Shown: positions 11,467 to 24,234, numbered from the stretch's first letter. The stretch: 64,000 nt of DNA from Lactifluus volemus (GCA_022376515.1 WTXI01000017.1:575743-639742); one strand, 5' to 3'. Numbers and translations are program-made. The notes: generated from the letters alone by a model not told the origin.

Positions 11467-12213
11467 ATGTCCCCCCCTTTTTTTTTCCCGGATCCCTACC
11501 CTTCGTTTTACCCAGTCCCCTTCCCCTTGATCTCTCCAGATCCTTCCGTTCGTTTTCCCAGGTTTTTTTTTAATTATCCCTTTCCTTCTGATACCTCCAC
11601 CAATGGTCCCCCTCCTGCTGGGACAGGATCCCAGGGGTGGGAGTCGAACACCAACCTCATCTCTACATTGCCTACCGTGACCGAAGTATACTCCAATCCT
11701 GGCGTTACAACCCCGCCTGTACACCATGGTGAGTCACATCAATCTCAATCTCAATCGATGATCCACACTCACAACACACCTCGGCAGCATCCCATGTTGT
11801 GTTAAACCAGCGCCCCGTATCCCATTCGAAGAAGCTCAGGCCTAAGTGCCTCATCTGTGGGAAAGAATATCATGCCAAAAAGGCGCTAAATCGCCACATG
11901 AATGATCGTCATTCGGAGGAGGAGGAGAAATGCCCACTCCCTGGCTGTCCTTTTAAATGTTTTGGGCGGCGTAAACTGGTCCGTCATCGTGTGAGTCCGA
12001 GTCCCAATCCACTTTCATATTCATCTCCTTACCGAGATCTCTACTCGTACAGCAAGCTCAGCATAGCTCTGGCCCTTGAACCCGCGCCCTCTTCCCTGCC
12101 TCGGACTTTCTTGTTAACTCGTAAATGTGGTTTGCTATGTGACGTTGTACTCTTACCTTCCACACGCTTCACAGCCAGGCGTCCATCAGCTTGAGTGTAC
12201 GGAGCCCTACTGA
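11467..12213 (+). CDS. Small C2H2 zinc-finger protein
   Basis: Three exons fit: 11467-11728, 11788-11990 and 12175-12213. Intron 1 (59 nt, phase 1) joins a Pro/Phe-rich N-terminal region to ASHVVLNQRPVSHSKKLRPK. Finger 1 is CLICGKEYHAKKALNRHMNDRH (C-x2-C-x12-H-x4-H). Finger 2 begins CPLPGCPFKCFGRRKLVRH and only gains its last His after the second intron (HRPGVH), so the splice at 11990/12175 completes the zinc site. Such short two-finger proteins usually bind DNA in the nucleus. The target is unknown. The second intron is long for this genome (184 nt), so a different 3' exon is possible. An upstream in-frame ATG at 11416 is an alternative start. Confidence 0.6.
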
Positions 12214-12543
12214 CGTATGAAGTACTATATGTACATCTTTCTTTGCTGGCAGAGAATGAGATGATTGGTTTCCCCGGTTAAAAACTTCTCCAATATCCGA
12301 GTGAGGTCCATCCTGTCGTATTTTGTGGAAGAGCAGGTGGTGTCATGTGTGAAAGTACTCACCCAGTGGGGAAGTGTGAATGTGGATGCAGCTTTGGCGA
12401 CAAATTGTGTTACGGGAACACGTAGCCCGCGGAATTGGTACTTCTCTCCAAGTTTGTACCGTTCATCATCGGGTTCGGGTTCGGCGTAAGCCAGCTTGAG
12501 GTGTGCTCAGAGAGTGGACAAGGATCGCACTTTGCTCGAAAGG
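12214..12543. other. Intergenic region
   Basis: Short open frame 12265-12489 without recognisable similarity; otherwise nothing seen. It ends at the oligo-T run that marks the 3' end of the LINE remnant. Confidence 0.4.
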
Positions 12544-13095
12544 TTTTTTTTTTGAATCAGCATTTGTAACTTTGAAAGTGCAGCATGTATACAAAAAACA
12601 ACGACGCGCTCGCCACTCGGTCACCAAAGATAACTAACTGACAGCGACCTGGGTGGCGGGGGGAAAGATGAATGTGGCAAAGTGTGGGTGTGTGGGGGGT
12701 ATGAGGGAGCGGGGGGCGATTGCCCCCCGTGGTCTTCCGGGGGGGGGGGTCTAATACATGCTCAATGAACTCCACGAGGGCCTTGCCTCCTGCTGAGGTC
12801 CTAAAGATGTTGATGGCGAGGTCGGCGGTCACTCGTCTGAGGAATCGATCTCGTGCTTCTCTAAAGAGATGGCATTCGAGGATGACGTGGGTCGGGGTCC
12901 GCGGTCTATGCGACCGCACTGACAGTCGTGGGGGTCAGGTGCACGTGGTCGGTGTGTCTCGCGTTGTACTCGCCCGTGAAGGCGTGCTCGGTATGTTCGA
13001 GGTGGGAGGTCTGGTGGAATGTGGTTAGGTGAGGACGGATGGGATAGATTGTTACAGACAGTTTGTGCTGAAGCCGGGCTCGGGGTCCAGAGCAC
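12544..13095 (-). mobile_element. Non-LTR retrotransposon (Tad1-like LINE) 3' remnant
   Basis: On the minus strand, interleaved frames give HAFTGEYNARHTDHVHLTP, CQCG, then TPTHVILECHLFREARDRFL. This is the CCHC-type knuckle and tail that follow RNase H in Tad1-like fungal LINEs. The reading frame is broken several times (CQCG and TPTHVILECH lie in different frames). A run of ten T at 12544-12553 on the plus strand would be the element's poly-A tail, preceded by ATTC as in the intact LINE at 37771. Only the 3' end is present. No target-site duplication could be identified. Confidence 0.65.
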
Positions 13096-16000
13096 TCAGC
13101 CGTGGTCCTCCGGCGGTGAGTCTCCGAGTCACTCGCCTCCTCTGTCGCACGCAGTCTTGCGACTCCTCGATAATTAAAACGAGGGGGAGCCTAATTTTGT
13201 GCTGAAGACGGTGTTGGTGGAGAGGGTGGGTGAGAGGTGGGGTGTCGCTCGCGGACTGCGTAGAAGAAGGGCATCTGATGATAATATGAGTGAATGGAGA
13301 GGAGGTTGAGCTGTACTGGAAACCAGGGGCACATAGACCGTGGCATGCTTAGCGTTTCCTGATGGAAGCATGTTGAGCAGGGACGGATAGCGGGACAGAA
13401 AACTGGCGCCCGCAATGGTCGGACAAGAGGGCCAGGGGCTGGCCGGTTGGTAGTTGGTGTAGGGAGCAGTGGACAGGAACACGACGAGCATTGTATTGTA
13501 ACTGGGGGATAGTTGGTGCGATGGTGCGATGGGCAGCGCGAGCAGTGGTAACAACGGAGTCGGGTTCCTATCAAAAGGCTATGGCTGTTTTGGTATCGGC
13601 GACGACGAGGTCTACAACGGCCCGAGTGGTCTATGGTGTACAACAGAAAAAGGCCTGTGTGAGTGGGCCACGGATCATTTCAGCTGCGGCGATGACAAGT
13701 CGCTGTGCCGAAGGCGGCGTCCCTGGATGTGGCGCTGATCCGACGACTGTGGCCGGGTTCGGTGGTCTACTTGCTAATCCTGCCTATACACAACGCATGC
13801 GCCAGCGCACTTCCAGCGCACGTTGGACCGACTTCAAGTTGGGCAGAATTGGGGACAAATCCTTGGCGGTAGACAGTTATGAGGCCGAACTTGAAGGGCT
13901 GTGGTGTCCGTGAGAAATCGTCTTAGCCCACCGTTCTGTTCTGTTCCTTTGCATGGATCGTCCTTGACAGTTAGTTGGTCACCAGGTAAAGGGCAGCGCC
14001 TCCAAGGGGGATTGTCCTGGAAGGGAGGAATCCCGCGTCCGCAGGCACCAGCCTCTTGAGACGGCATATCCATGTGTCCAGCATCGGGCATAAGTGGGAG
14101 ATGTGAGGGGTATGCCACTACTTCACTGTACACAGAGGAGCCTGATATATGGTGGGTGTGTGTGGACAAGGTAGTGGTGAGTTGATGAAAGGGTTCGCGC
14201 GGGGCGGTGCGAAAGCCCTGACGATGATTCCTACAGTGACGTTTTGCACCGCCTGTAAGGCCTTGACGTAGCGTTTCTGATCCAGGAACACGTTTTGGGT
14301 GTCATATGTTGGGGAATGTGCACAGAAGTTGAAGCCAAGGCCCGGGCACTGGCATCAGGGAAATTATCGCTGGATCCATTACTGGAAGTCTGTGCGGTAC
14401 CGCACTTTCCTGCCAGTCATACAAGCTGGGCGACTGAGACCACGGACAACACGAAGGTGCAAGCGAAAAGCTAGAAATGCATCACAATGATGTGACTGGT
14501 TCTTATGAGACGAGGCCGAGCACTGAGTTTGAAGATCGACAATTGAAATAGTACATTTTGGGCACAAGCACTTCGTAGCATCTTTCCCACCACACCACCC
14601 CCAAACGCCGCGTCTATGTTCTAGAAATGGCAAAGCAACAAAGGAGGCTATTCTGGGATGGACATACTATTGTATGCCGGTTGCAACAAAGTGTCATGAT
14701 TATCGTGTGGCATTGCTAGCGCCCGTCGATCATTAGCTAGTTGAGACTCCGACTCGGAGTCTGAGCGCTATCACTCGGGGTCACACAACCACCTTGTTCG
14801 TCATATGGACTGCCCCTCTCTGGCTGGCCTGGAAATTGAAGTGACCTTTCTACTACCCGATTGCTGTATCCTTCTCTCTCAATAGATCTAATCTAATCTC
14901 AATCGCGCCTATTCTAGCACTGTAACTGAGCTGTCACTGTCTCCTGTGTCTAGTAAACCAGGGGTTTGAGAAGTAGCTTCGAGATACCACCGCATCGTGA
15001 GCGTGTCGCTTCAAGTCGACGATGCAAAGCACGATACGCTCGCGACCACGATGTAGGAAATTTGGCATGTGCTACATATTGGTCCTTACATTGAACTAGC
15101 TGATTTCGAGCACCGTTTTGCGATATCGTGAGAACTTCCATGATACTGTCTGCGATTCCCTGCCCTACTCTACCAGGCAACACTCAAAATTAGCTCATAA
15201 TTCTTTGGCATGTTTCAGGTGAGCGGTTTTGCTTGTGTCTCTGTTCTTGTATCTAACACCCCCGTCCTCCAGTTATTCGATTTCCTGAGTCATTGTCAAC
15301 GTATATCACTTGGTCCCTCACTGGCAGTCCCAGCAAGTCAGAACGCTATCTTTTCAACCTGACGAAGACAAATAAAGCCGAGTTGAGATAGCTGTGTCAG
15401 ACCAGATTCCATCCCGATGGTTGGGGTGTAACCAAAGCGCTGCGAGCTTGCACCGACGACGATGGGGGATCCTGGTTCGCTTGGTTTGTGAAGGTGAGCT
15501 TTCAGTTGGAGGAGGCAGTTTTGGTGGTGAAAGTTGAGGTTGAGGAAGCAAGTTCAAGTTGCTTCCAGGCTGGAGGAAGTGACATGCTAGCTTTCAATCG
15601 AATCGATAGTGGTGGTAATTATTTAAAGAAAATGAAGGGTATTTTTATGAAGAGACGATGCCAGTGCTTCCGCGCTCTCCGTCCTCTGTGCCGAGTCCAC
15701 GTACTCCGAGTCATCCATCTGATGATCGTCCATTCATCTCAACCGTCTCAACTTGAAGAACAAACTCAGCCGTGAGTATTCCTCTTCCGAGGTTGCCTGC
15801 ATCGACGATTACGCCAGCAGCTAGTCCAAGTGTCAACAGTACCAATCCTCTTGACTGTACTCCACTCTGCGAGACACCTGAGCATCATTACAGATAACGT
15901 TAACCATCTTCTCCAGTATCTTCATGGCTTTAGGCCAGGGGGCATCAAACAACGCAGCGAGTTGAACTTCGAACTGAACTTTGCGATCTCGCCTATTACA

Positions 16001-16944
16001 CCCGTGGCCCTGAGTCGTGGGAAGGAGGCGCCTGAAGTAGTCGTTGTATCTCAGGCTTGGCGTGAGGGGGCTCCCTCAGAAGGTCTCCACTTGTGGCTGA
16101 GAGGCAAGCCTGCGACGCGTTCCGATTCCGTTGACGCCCCTCCACGTGCTCTCCGAGTACTTTAAGTTCTAGTATATCATTTTTGTTGTCTCATCACTTG
16201 GATGACCTCTGCTTGATTCGTTGGCAGTACTAACCCGGATTTCATTCAATTGATGGTATCCACAGAGATTTACTAAATCGATAACAAATTATGAGTGATA
16301 CGTTAGTACCATTGACATAGCTAGTCTACTTTGTATATATACGTTGCGGCAAGTCTCGTCCCCTCCAATTGAAGCAAGGTTTGAGCCGACATCGTCGGCA
16401 TTTCCAGTTCAGATTTGGCAACAGGTTTGGGGTCTGGGCTGAGACTTGGGCTTTGCGAGTTCTCGAATGCATATACCCAAGCCTTCTCGGCTTCCAAGGC
16501 CTGTAATGTTGTCATAGCCGGAGCTGATCCCGTGAAGGGGCTAGAAGGAATAAAGGTATCAGAGTCCAGATTTGTGCCAAGAAAGTGCGATGTGTCCATA
16601 GATACGGCCCATTATCATGATGCCATGCTAGCGCTCGTTTTGAATACACGGTCAACGTTTCGTTATATTAGGTGAATCAAACGTAAGATATGACGCCCGC
16701 TTATTGTAATGATGTTCCAGCCTCAGCTCATGAAAGACGTCTGAACCTTGTTCAAGTTGTCAGATTCCAGGGCCTAGATTTGTCTTGTCCACCAGGCCAA
16801 AACTCCATCAGTCGCCGAGTATTTACTCAAGATGGCGAATAACGGGCCGGATTTGTTCACGACTTTTTGGTCAACATTCCGACATTCAGTCGGCCACTGC
16901 CTGATGATCTCCACCATGCCCGAGTTCTTTCCCCGACATCCATC
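13096..16944. other. Gene-poor region with no recognised family
   Basis: Short frames on both strands (13491-13913 plus, 13191-13643 minus, 15488-15775 plus, 15830-16165 plus, 16321-16599 minus) show no known motif. The 16321-16599 minus frame (92 aa) is a tidy ATG-to-stop frame but cannot be assigned. A short palindrome ACTCCGACTCGGAGT lies near 14747. I see no tRNA, rRNA or intact transposon here. Confidence 0.4.
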
Positions 16945-18804
16945 ATGTCTCGGATAGTTACCTCCCCCACCGTCAGTCCACCTCTTTCCCCACCACCTAG
17001 CGTGGAACCCGGCCCAATGCAGTCTCGCCGTGTACAGCACCGCAGGGGATCTTCAAGCGCCGCGGACCCATGGGGCGCAAATATCGAACTGAACATGAAT
17101 CCTGGTCGAACTACGTCCTGCAAACTGACAATCGTGCGCGTCAATCCGACGCCTCAAATCCAACTCGATGAGCAGCCGCCCTCTCCTCAACATCGTCGAC
17201 ATTTTGGCCTTTCCACTCATTCCCAGAATCTGCATCGACGCCATGGACATGGTAGCACGGGGAAAACCGAGAATGCGCGTATGAGCTTCGCTTCAGCCTC
17301 TTTTGCCCCGCCGGGGTCTTCCGCAGGGCACGGTCCACGCCCGGGAAGCCCGACTCACGGTTTGCATCGACATCCCTCTGTACCCAAGCCACGCTTGTCT
17401 GCGGATCAACTCGTTTCGCTTGCTCAGCAGTCATGTAATCCTCAATCTGCGCCCTCCTCCCCACGCACGCCTGGCGAATCAGTTACGGCAACAGCCGGCC
17501 TTGGCCGCACGTCATTCACCGCAATTCCTGATGACGTATTTCTTCCCTTTGTGGAACGTGCCGATGAGGTCAAGGCTCTCTTTAGTACTCCGCAACCCGG
17601 GGCACGCTTGCTCGCTCTCCTCGCGCAGACGTTTCCAACTCAGTCTGTGTCCGAACTTCCAGTGACAAATGAAGCAGTGTTCGGTACAGACCCTCGACAA
17701 TGGTCCTCTGCTCAACTCGAGTATTGGATGAAGCAAGTTGACCGGGATACTGCTCCGGATGAGGTCTGGGTTGGCCTCACCCGTCGCTGTGTCCTATATC
17801 ACAGCGAGCTCATCTGGGAGAGAATCAAGGGCGCCCTTGGGGCGCCACCTGAGCTCGAGCCTGACGGCTTCGAGGAAGACCCTTTTACTCTGGACAATCC
17901 ACTCACATTCAACGACCTGAAATCGGGCCCTTCTCAGGCTCCAGATTCTCCGGAACAACTTATCGAAGCTCACCCACCTAACCCCGATGCAACGTCTCAG
18001 CCGACGCCTGACAATGTATCGGAATCCAACACATCGGCTTCTGTGGGGGACGATTCTGTCGTCTCGTTGTCTATCGAGCCCGTACTCTTGAGCACCTCAT
18101 CTGCGGCCGAACACGACCGTCCGCCGACACGCCCAGGTGGTCACCGCATGCACGACATTTCTGAGGACGTGCAGGGCGAATCTAGCGAAAACGAAGGGGA
18201 CCGGAGCGGCAGCGGCAGCGAACCTACTTCATCCTCGCGCGAGATCATCCAGGGTTTACGCTTTTCGACGGCGCCTGTCCCACCCGGACTGTTCGCGACG
18301 GATACTGGGCACATGACCCGATCACGCGCCGTTTCTATTTCTACGTCGCCCGTGGCATTACAGCAACCCTCTCAAATCCCTGACGAACCGCCAATGAGGA
18401 GAGGCTCGATGGGTGGTTCGCGCAGGAGGTGGAGCTATGCAGCCTCGAGCGCAAGCAGCGAGCCGTACGATGCAGTCGGTGAGCGTGGGCCAGGCAATCC
18501 GCTCTTCCCGAGTAACTTTGCAAAACTCGCTCTTGGGCCGACGCTTACGGCCAAGTACGTAAACTTACTTACGCGGTTCCTCTGTTCAGTTTTTCTGACG
18601 TATTCCTTATTTCGCCCTCCTTGCAGTAACCCCGCTTTACGTTCGCGCGACTTCCCTCCCGCACCTGCGTTTTCTAACCCACACGCAATCCGGGCTGGAG
18701 TCCTACGCGGTCGGCGCGATAAGCCGAGCTGGGCTGATGATTGGGATCCGTTGAAACATGAGTATGCGGTTACGGCGAGCGAGGGTAGCGTCGGTGGTCA
18801 TTGA
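16945..18804 (+). CDS. Gene X: uncharacterised basidiomycete protein, Ser/Pro-rich
   Basis: Exons 16945-18554 and 18627-18804 encode 595 residues; the 72-nt intron (donor GTACGT, acceptor TTGCAG) splits an Asn codon. The N-terminal 200 residues are Ser/Pro/His-rich and probably disordered. About residues 200-310 look like a folded domain (FTAIPDDVFLPFVERADEV, FPTQSVSELP, WSSAQLEYWMKQVDRD, YHSELIWERIKGALG). The rest is acidic and Ser-rich, and the C-terminus carries SSEPYDAVGERGPGNPLFPSN and PSWADDWDPLKHEYAVT. I do not recognise a named family. Its last roughly 400 bp were copied into each later duplication unit (27049-27462, 35791-36310, 47286-47397), so this gene is the left anchor of the tandem array and the only complete copy. 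Confidence 0.75.
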   Translation: MSRIVTSPTVSPPLSPPPSVEPGPMQSRRVQHRRGSSSAADPWGANIELNMNPGRTTSCKLTIVRVNPTPQIQLDEQPPSPQHRRHFGLSTHSQNLHRRHGHGSTGKTENARMSFASASFAPPGSSAGHGPRPGSPTHGLHRHPSVPKPRLSADQLVSLAQQSCNPQSAPSSPRTPGESVTATAGLGRTSFTAIPDDVFLPFVERADEVKALFSTPQPGARLLALLAQTFPTQSVSELPVTNEAVFGTDPRQWSSAQLEYWMKQVDRDTAPDEVWVGLTRRCVLYHSELIWERIKGALGAPPELEPDGFEEDPFTLDNPLTFNDLKSGPSQAPDSPEQLIEAHPPNPDATSQPTPDNVSESNTSASVGDDSVVSLSIEPVLLSTSSAAEHDRPPTRPGGHRMHDISEDVQGESSENEGDRSGSGSEPTSSSREIIQGLRFSTAPVPPGLFATDTGHMTRSRAVSISTSPVALQQPSQIPDEPPMRRGSMGGSRRRWSYAASSASSEPYDAVGERGPGNPLFPSNFAKLALGPTLTAKYVNLLTRFLCSVFLTYSLFRPPCSNPALRSRDFPPAPAFSNPHAIRAGVLRGRRDKPSWADDWDPLKHEYAVTASEGSVGGH

Positions 18805-19492
18805 AACCTTGCAAATTGTCCGGAGCCTAAGGTACTGATAAGTCTTTCAAACACTTGGGACAGAAACAGCGACTTCAGTCCCCACTTGGAATTTCCTGTT
18901 ATTTTGAAGCACATTTGATACACAAATCGCGATACTGAACCACTTGGCATGTAACAGTACCATACAGAGAACAAATCGAAGTATCAATCTATCCAGCTGC
19001 TTGGACAATCCTTTCTCGTGTTGCAGATCGGCACGCATTGCGGCGCAACTATGCTTGCACCATTCGTATTTCCTTTCTGAAATTCCCAGCGCAGCTACGT
19101 GTCATAGGGAAGGGAGGGGCGTGGCGTATATATAGGCCCTACGATAGGGTGTGGGTACAGATGACGAGTCAGGACGTAGCAAATTTTGACTGCATGCTAC
19201 AAACTTCAAGTACAGGCATCATACGTTTGCTACTCTTTCAGCTTGCGATTGCCTCAATTACTGAATACGCGGCGGGGTTCTGTCTGAGGCAAGGGGCCTG
19301 GGATCCATCATAATACATTTGGAGACGTGCATGAAGTCACGACGTACTAGTAAAGCCTCCACAAGTGACTCTTCACTCTTCAGTGTGCAAAAGAAAATAA
19401 GGCATAAGACCTGGAAGATAACTCGTGAGATCAAAACGCCTATTAGGTGGAGTCGAAGCCTGGGGTGTCCGGCTCTTGAAATGGCACTGACC
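18805..19492. other. Spacer between gene X and NLR copy 1
   Basis: Convergent 3' region of gene X (plus) and NLR1 (minus). It contains no recognisable gene and is repeated almost exactly at 27463-28151. A diverged version is at 47398-48120. Confidence 0.6.
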
Positions 19493-22400
19493 TTATAAAT
19501 TGTGAGCGTATACTGTAGCCCAATTTGATCCGTGGACAAAATTCGAAAGATCAAGCCGGGTTACGTGTTCCCCTGCAGTCCAGACTGTGCTAGGTCTATG
19601 AAGGCCTCGGCGGTGAAGATCGGGTACCCAGAACAAAAGTTCTTTCTCCTCTCCATATATCCAACCGTCGTCTTCGATCAGGGACTGGTCAGTAAAACAA
19701 ATGTTCTCAGGATCTTCTGTTGCGACCTTCTTCAGATGAGTATCTCCAGGAAATGCACCCGCTACGGCCTGTACTGTTGACACATCCACCACCTGAATCG
19801 TGAGATCTCGTGAGCCCGATGCAATGCGCTGCCCATCAGGTGAGAAGGCAACAGCATGGGCGTGTCCAGTAAATGGGCCTGCTACGACCTGTCCTGTTGC
19901 CACATCCCACACCCGAATCGTGCGATCCGACGAGGCCGATGCGATACACTGCCCGTCTGGAGAGAATGCAACAGACACAACCGACGAGGTGTGTCCAGTA
20001 AACGGACCCGCTACGACCTGTCCTGTTGCCGCATCCCACACGCAAATCGTTTTATCCCTGGAGGCTGATGCGATACACTTCCCGTCCGGTGAGAATGCAA
20101 CAGAGAAGACACAATCGGTGTGTCCAGTAAACGGGCCCGCTACGACCTGTCCTGTTGCCGCATCCCACACGCAAATCGTTTCATCCCATGAAGCAGATGC
20201 GATACGCTTCCCGTCCGGCGAGAATGCAACAGAGGAGACCAATAAGGTGTGTCCAGTACAGAGGCCTGCTACGACCTGTCCTGTTGCCACATCCCACACG
20301 TAAACCGTTTGATCGATGGAGCTCGATGCGATGTGCCGCCCGTCTGGCGAGAATGCAACAGAATTGACATAATCTCCGTGTCCAGTAAACGGACCTGCTG
20401 CGACTTGTCCTGTTTCTGCATCCCACACCCGAATTGTGCCATCATACGAGGCCGACGCGATATGTTTCCCGTTCGGCGAGCATGCTACAGATCTAAATGA
20501 TCTGGCGTGTCCAGTAAACGGACCCGCTACGACTTGTCCTGTTGCCGCATCCCACACGCGAATCGTGTAATCGAACGAGGCCGATGCGATATACTTCCCG
20601 TCTGGTGAGAATCCAACAGATACGACATCAGATATGTGTCCAGTAAATGGGCCCCCAGGATCTGTCTTGTTGCCACATCCCACACGCGAATTGTTTCTTT
20701 GGCCGATGCGATACGCTGCCCATCCGGAGAAAATGCAAGAGCATAGACGACGTCGTGTACAGTAAACGGGCCTGCTACGACCTGTCCTGTTGCCGCATTC
20801 CACACCCGAATCGTTTGATCTTTCGAGGCCGATGCGATAATCTTCCCGTCCGGCGAGAATGTAACAAAGTTAACTGGTTCGGTGTGTCCAGTAAACGGGC
20901 CCGCTACGACCTGTCCCGTTGCCGTATCCCACACCCGAATCGTGTGATCGTCCGATGCCGATGCGATACGCTGCCCATCTGGAGAGAATGCAACAGACCG
21001 AGCCGATTTGGTGTGTCCAGTAAACACCGCTACGACCTGTCCTGTTGCCGCATCCCACACCTGAATCGTGTAATCATCCGAGGCAGATGCGATATGCTTC
21101 CCGCTCGGCGAGAATGAAACAGAATAGGCCAAGGTGGTAAATGGGCCCGCCACGGCCTGTCCCGATGCCACATCCCACACGCGAATGGTGTGATCGATCG
21201 AGCTCGATGTGAGGCGCTTCCCATCCGGTGAGAATGCAACACCCATGACAGTACCAGTGTGTCCAATAAGCGATACGGCTTGTCCTGTTGCCGCATCCCA
21301 CACCCGAATCGTGTTATCACCTAAGGTCATTGCGACACGCTGCGCGCCTGGTGAGAATGCAATAGCATAGACCCAATCATTGTGTCCAGTAAACGGACCC
21401 GCTATGACCTGTCCTGTTGCCGCATCCCACACGCAAATCGTAGCGTCGAGCGAGACCGATAAAATACGCTTCCCGTCCGGCGAAAATGCGACAGATCTGA
21501 CCGAATTTCCAGGTGCGAAAATTGTCATTTCCAATGCTGGCCAATGAGACAACTGCCCGCGTTCGAAGGTCAAAATGCGAGGAAATTGTTGAAAGTATTG
21601 ATTGAAGATTCGGGAAGAGGTTGGCGCGAAAGGGAGTGCAGAGACATAAATGTGCGGAGCGCTTCTTGCCACTGGCATTCCGAAATATCGCACAAACGCG
21701 GTTGCATCATTCACCAACGTCAACAAATCCTCCACATCCGCTGGGGAAGGCTGTAGAGATTTGATGCAATAGTCAGTACAAGTCATGTCTCGTCAAAGGA
21801 TGTACCTACCTCGTGGTCGGACTGTAACCACGTCTTCAGAGATGACAGTGCTGACAAAGCAACGCTCACACAGTTCTTCACGCTCAGGACTTCCAACCAA
21901 AATAGAAATTTGGCCTCGAACAGGGATTGAAGCTTCGTGAATAGATCGTAGTCGAAAATGAGATGTTCTAAATGATCTCCCCAGAAAATGCAGGCATACG
22001 ATAGGCCAGGTGGAATATGTTCTGCGATTCGAGATTCGAGGTCCGTGACATCGCTGTTGGCAAGATGTGACGACTCGAGTTGGCAAATATTGAACTTGAG
22101 GTTGTCGAGCATTAAACCAAGGCAGGAATGGGCCAACTGATGGTGGGCATCGCCGAGGTCCACATAAAAGATGCCACTCTTCTTGTTCGTCAGAAAGTCA
22201 CGAAATGAGGTATGGAGAGGAATGATGGGATGCATTTGATCAGATGAAGTCGCATTGCTCAGGAGCGAGCCAAGGTGACATAGAATTCCAAGAACGCGAT
22301 CGGAATCGTCGGGGTCGTCTTTGAATACATGTTGTCGCAAAGCAATCAAGCAACCGATGGAGAGGGGCTCGATTGCAGCAAGAAGTTGTCCCATGACAGA

Positions 22401-24234
22401 TCGAAATACAATCTGTGCTTCATCCGATTTGAAGTACCCTTTGAGAACTTCTTCGTACAACTCGTCTAACAGACCTTGTCCATTTCGACCTCGAGAGTGT
22501 CCCAACATGCGCTGTACGCATTCTCTCTTGCTAAGGCCAAGACTATCGGGGCTGTTTATGAACCCGCGCGCAACGGTTACCCACTGAAACAGGCCCTCGG
22601 CTGCCTTCGTTAGCTTGACACCGTATTCTTCGAACACGTCTGAAGACAGCTCGCTCTGAAGGTACAAGTTAATATCTTTCTCCGTCTTTGCAGCCAGCTG
22701 GGCATCATCCATGAAGAGGACGCGAGTGGACGATGCATGGGCGAATGCAGATTGAATTCCATTCTCAGGCCTCGAGGTGATGAGGATGCGGAAATTCGAG
22801 GGGAAATCGGAGAGGCGTTGGGCGAGGAATGTGTGTAATCCTTTGTTGCCGATTGCATCCCCGCTCTCATCCAATCCATCGATCACGATGAGTATCGGAT
22901 CGCTAAGCTGCACGTCCTTGAGCGGTTCAAGGAGCAGGCCCTCGAACAGTGTACGATAGTCTCGCGCGTTACGAAGAGAGGTGTCATTCCTAATGATCCT
23001 CCCAAGGGCGAGCTTGAACGCAGGACTGCGATCGGAGAGATCACAGGCTAGCGTTGTGAAGAGCTGATACGTCTTGTCTTTAGAGTGCTCCTTTCGCAGA
23101 AAAGCAAAGTAGGAGCCGAGACACTTTCTCTGGAAACGACGCGCGATCTCATGCGCAATCGAGGACTTTCCGGTGCCTGCCTGGCCAAGGATGATGAGCG
23201 CACGTTCAGATTCGGGATTCTCGACCCATTTGATGATGTAGTCGAGGAAATCCTCTCGAGTGCCTCGAAGACAGCGCTTCTCATCGCCGAATGGCCAGCC
23301 TCCCGTATAAGGCAATCCTCTGATGATTGCACCACATTCTATTGCCCCTTGTCAGATCAACAACCTGATTATGTTTTGACCACCGAGATTACGCACCCAT
23401 TAGTTCTTGATTTGAGATGTCCACAACCTGTGGCACGGGAGTTCCGCTCTCGTAAGACGTTGACCCGTTTGGGGCAATCTGGATGAGCAATGTCAGAGGA
23501 TCGTTCCTTCGAAAGTATGAGTGGGAGACGCCTACGTGTGGTCATTGCGTTGTTGAATGATATGCGCCAAGAGAGATAAAAACAGCCTAGCCTGCAGAAC
23601 AGTTTTGTACAAATAGTGAGGATGATACTACTTGGGACATACCTGGAATACTTGAAGGGTATTCGACAATTTCCCATCATACTGCTTGACCTTCCTCAGC
23701 ATATCGGTGCGAAGGAGGACCTTCTTCATCCCCTTCACCTCAGCACATTTTGACAGCGCTGTGTCAATCCCATCCAAGTCGCTTGAATTGAATTAGACCA
23801 CGGCGTACATTAGTAAGAGAAAAAGGCACCTCTGAAGGGATCCTAAGACGGTGAGCAGGTCGGATGGCAGTTCTTCTTTCTTCAAGCCATGTCTTTGGCA
23901 CATTTTACCTACGTCGACAACGACGTTCCCAACGTTGTGTAGTTTTTCCATTACTACTTCCCACTCTTCCTTGAGCTGTTTCACTTCCTGATTTACAATC
24001 ATCAGCACATAGGGTGTTTAAGGTCCGATGGTGCGCTTACATCTTTCATTTTGAGAGCCTGGAGAATAATGCCTGCGACTGGGGAGATATACGGTATCTT
24101 TCCAGCCAGGGAACTGAGTTCCTTGAGGGCGGAAAGAGTCGGGTCTATTGCGCTGAGCACAACATCAGTGCTTCCACCGATCGGCTCGGATGAGCAGGAT
24201 TTGGGGGATCAGGAGCTGGATAAGGTGCATTCAT
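19493..24234 (-). pseudogene. NLR copy 1: four-helix-NACHT-WD40 receptor with frameshifts
   Basis: Same exon layout as copy 2. The first exon (24234-24041) starts MNAPYPAPDPP, then come the 4HB exons with KQLKEEWEVVMEKL. The NACHT exon ends at 21810, with P-loop GQAGTGKSS and Walker B LIVIDGLDESGD, and a 59-nt intron (21751-21809) leads to the WD40 exon from 21750. Three single-base deletions relative to copy 2 break it. The first is near 24191 (GATGAGCAGG versus GATGAGGCAGG). The second is near 23451, in the short exon coding GQRL-ESGTPVP. The third is near 20656, where one T is missing, so translation leaves the WD40 frame after blade 7. The remaining seven blades are still readable in the next frame to the stop at 19493. 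A TGA at 23352-23354 falls inside a likely 49-nt intron and is not counted as damage. All three lesions could be sequencing errors, but no other copy shares them. Confidence 0.85.

Noticed and set aside
13491..13913. 140-residue plus frame ending SYEAELEGLW, considered as an RNase H piece
   Set aside because: Only a few residues match and no other RNase H motif is nearby; probably chance.
19800..21320. Many Cys/Arg-rich open frames antisense to or in other frames of the WD40 region (for example IPHPNR- and RVGCGNRTGRSGP-type repeats)
   Set aside because: They are shadows of the WD40 repeats in other frames; the repeat period and base composition of the blades create them in every copy (also at 28366-29976, 38526-40304 and 49141-50640).
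23352..23354. In-frame TGA upstream of the NACHT domain in NLR copy 1, first read as a nonsense mutation
   Set aside because: A 49-nt intron with donor GTGCGT and an AAG acceptor covers it, joins in phase in copies 1-3, and the TGA forms part of a branch-like CTGAC.
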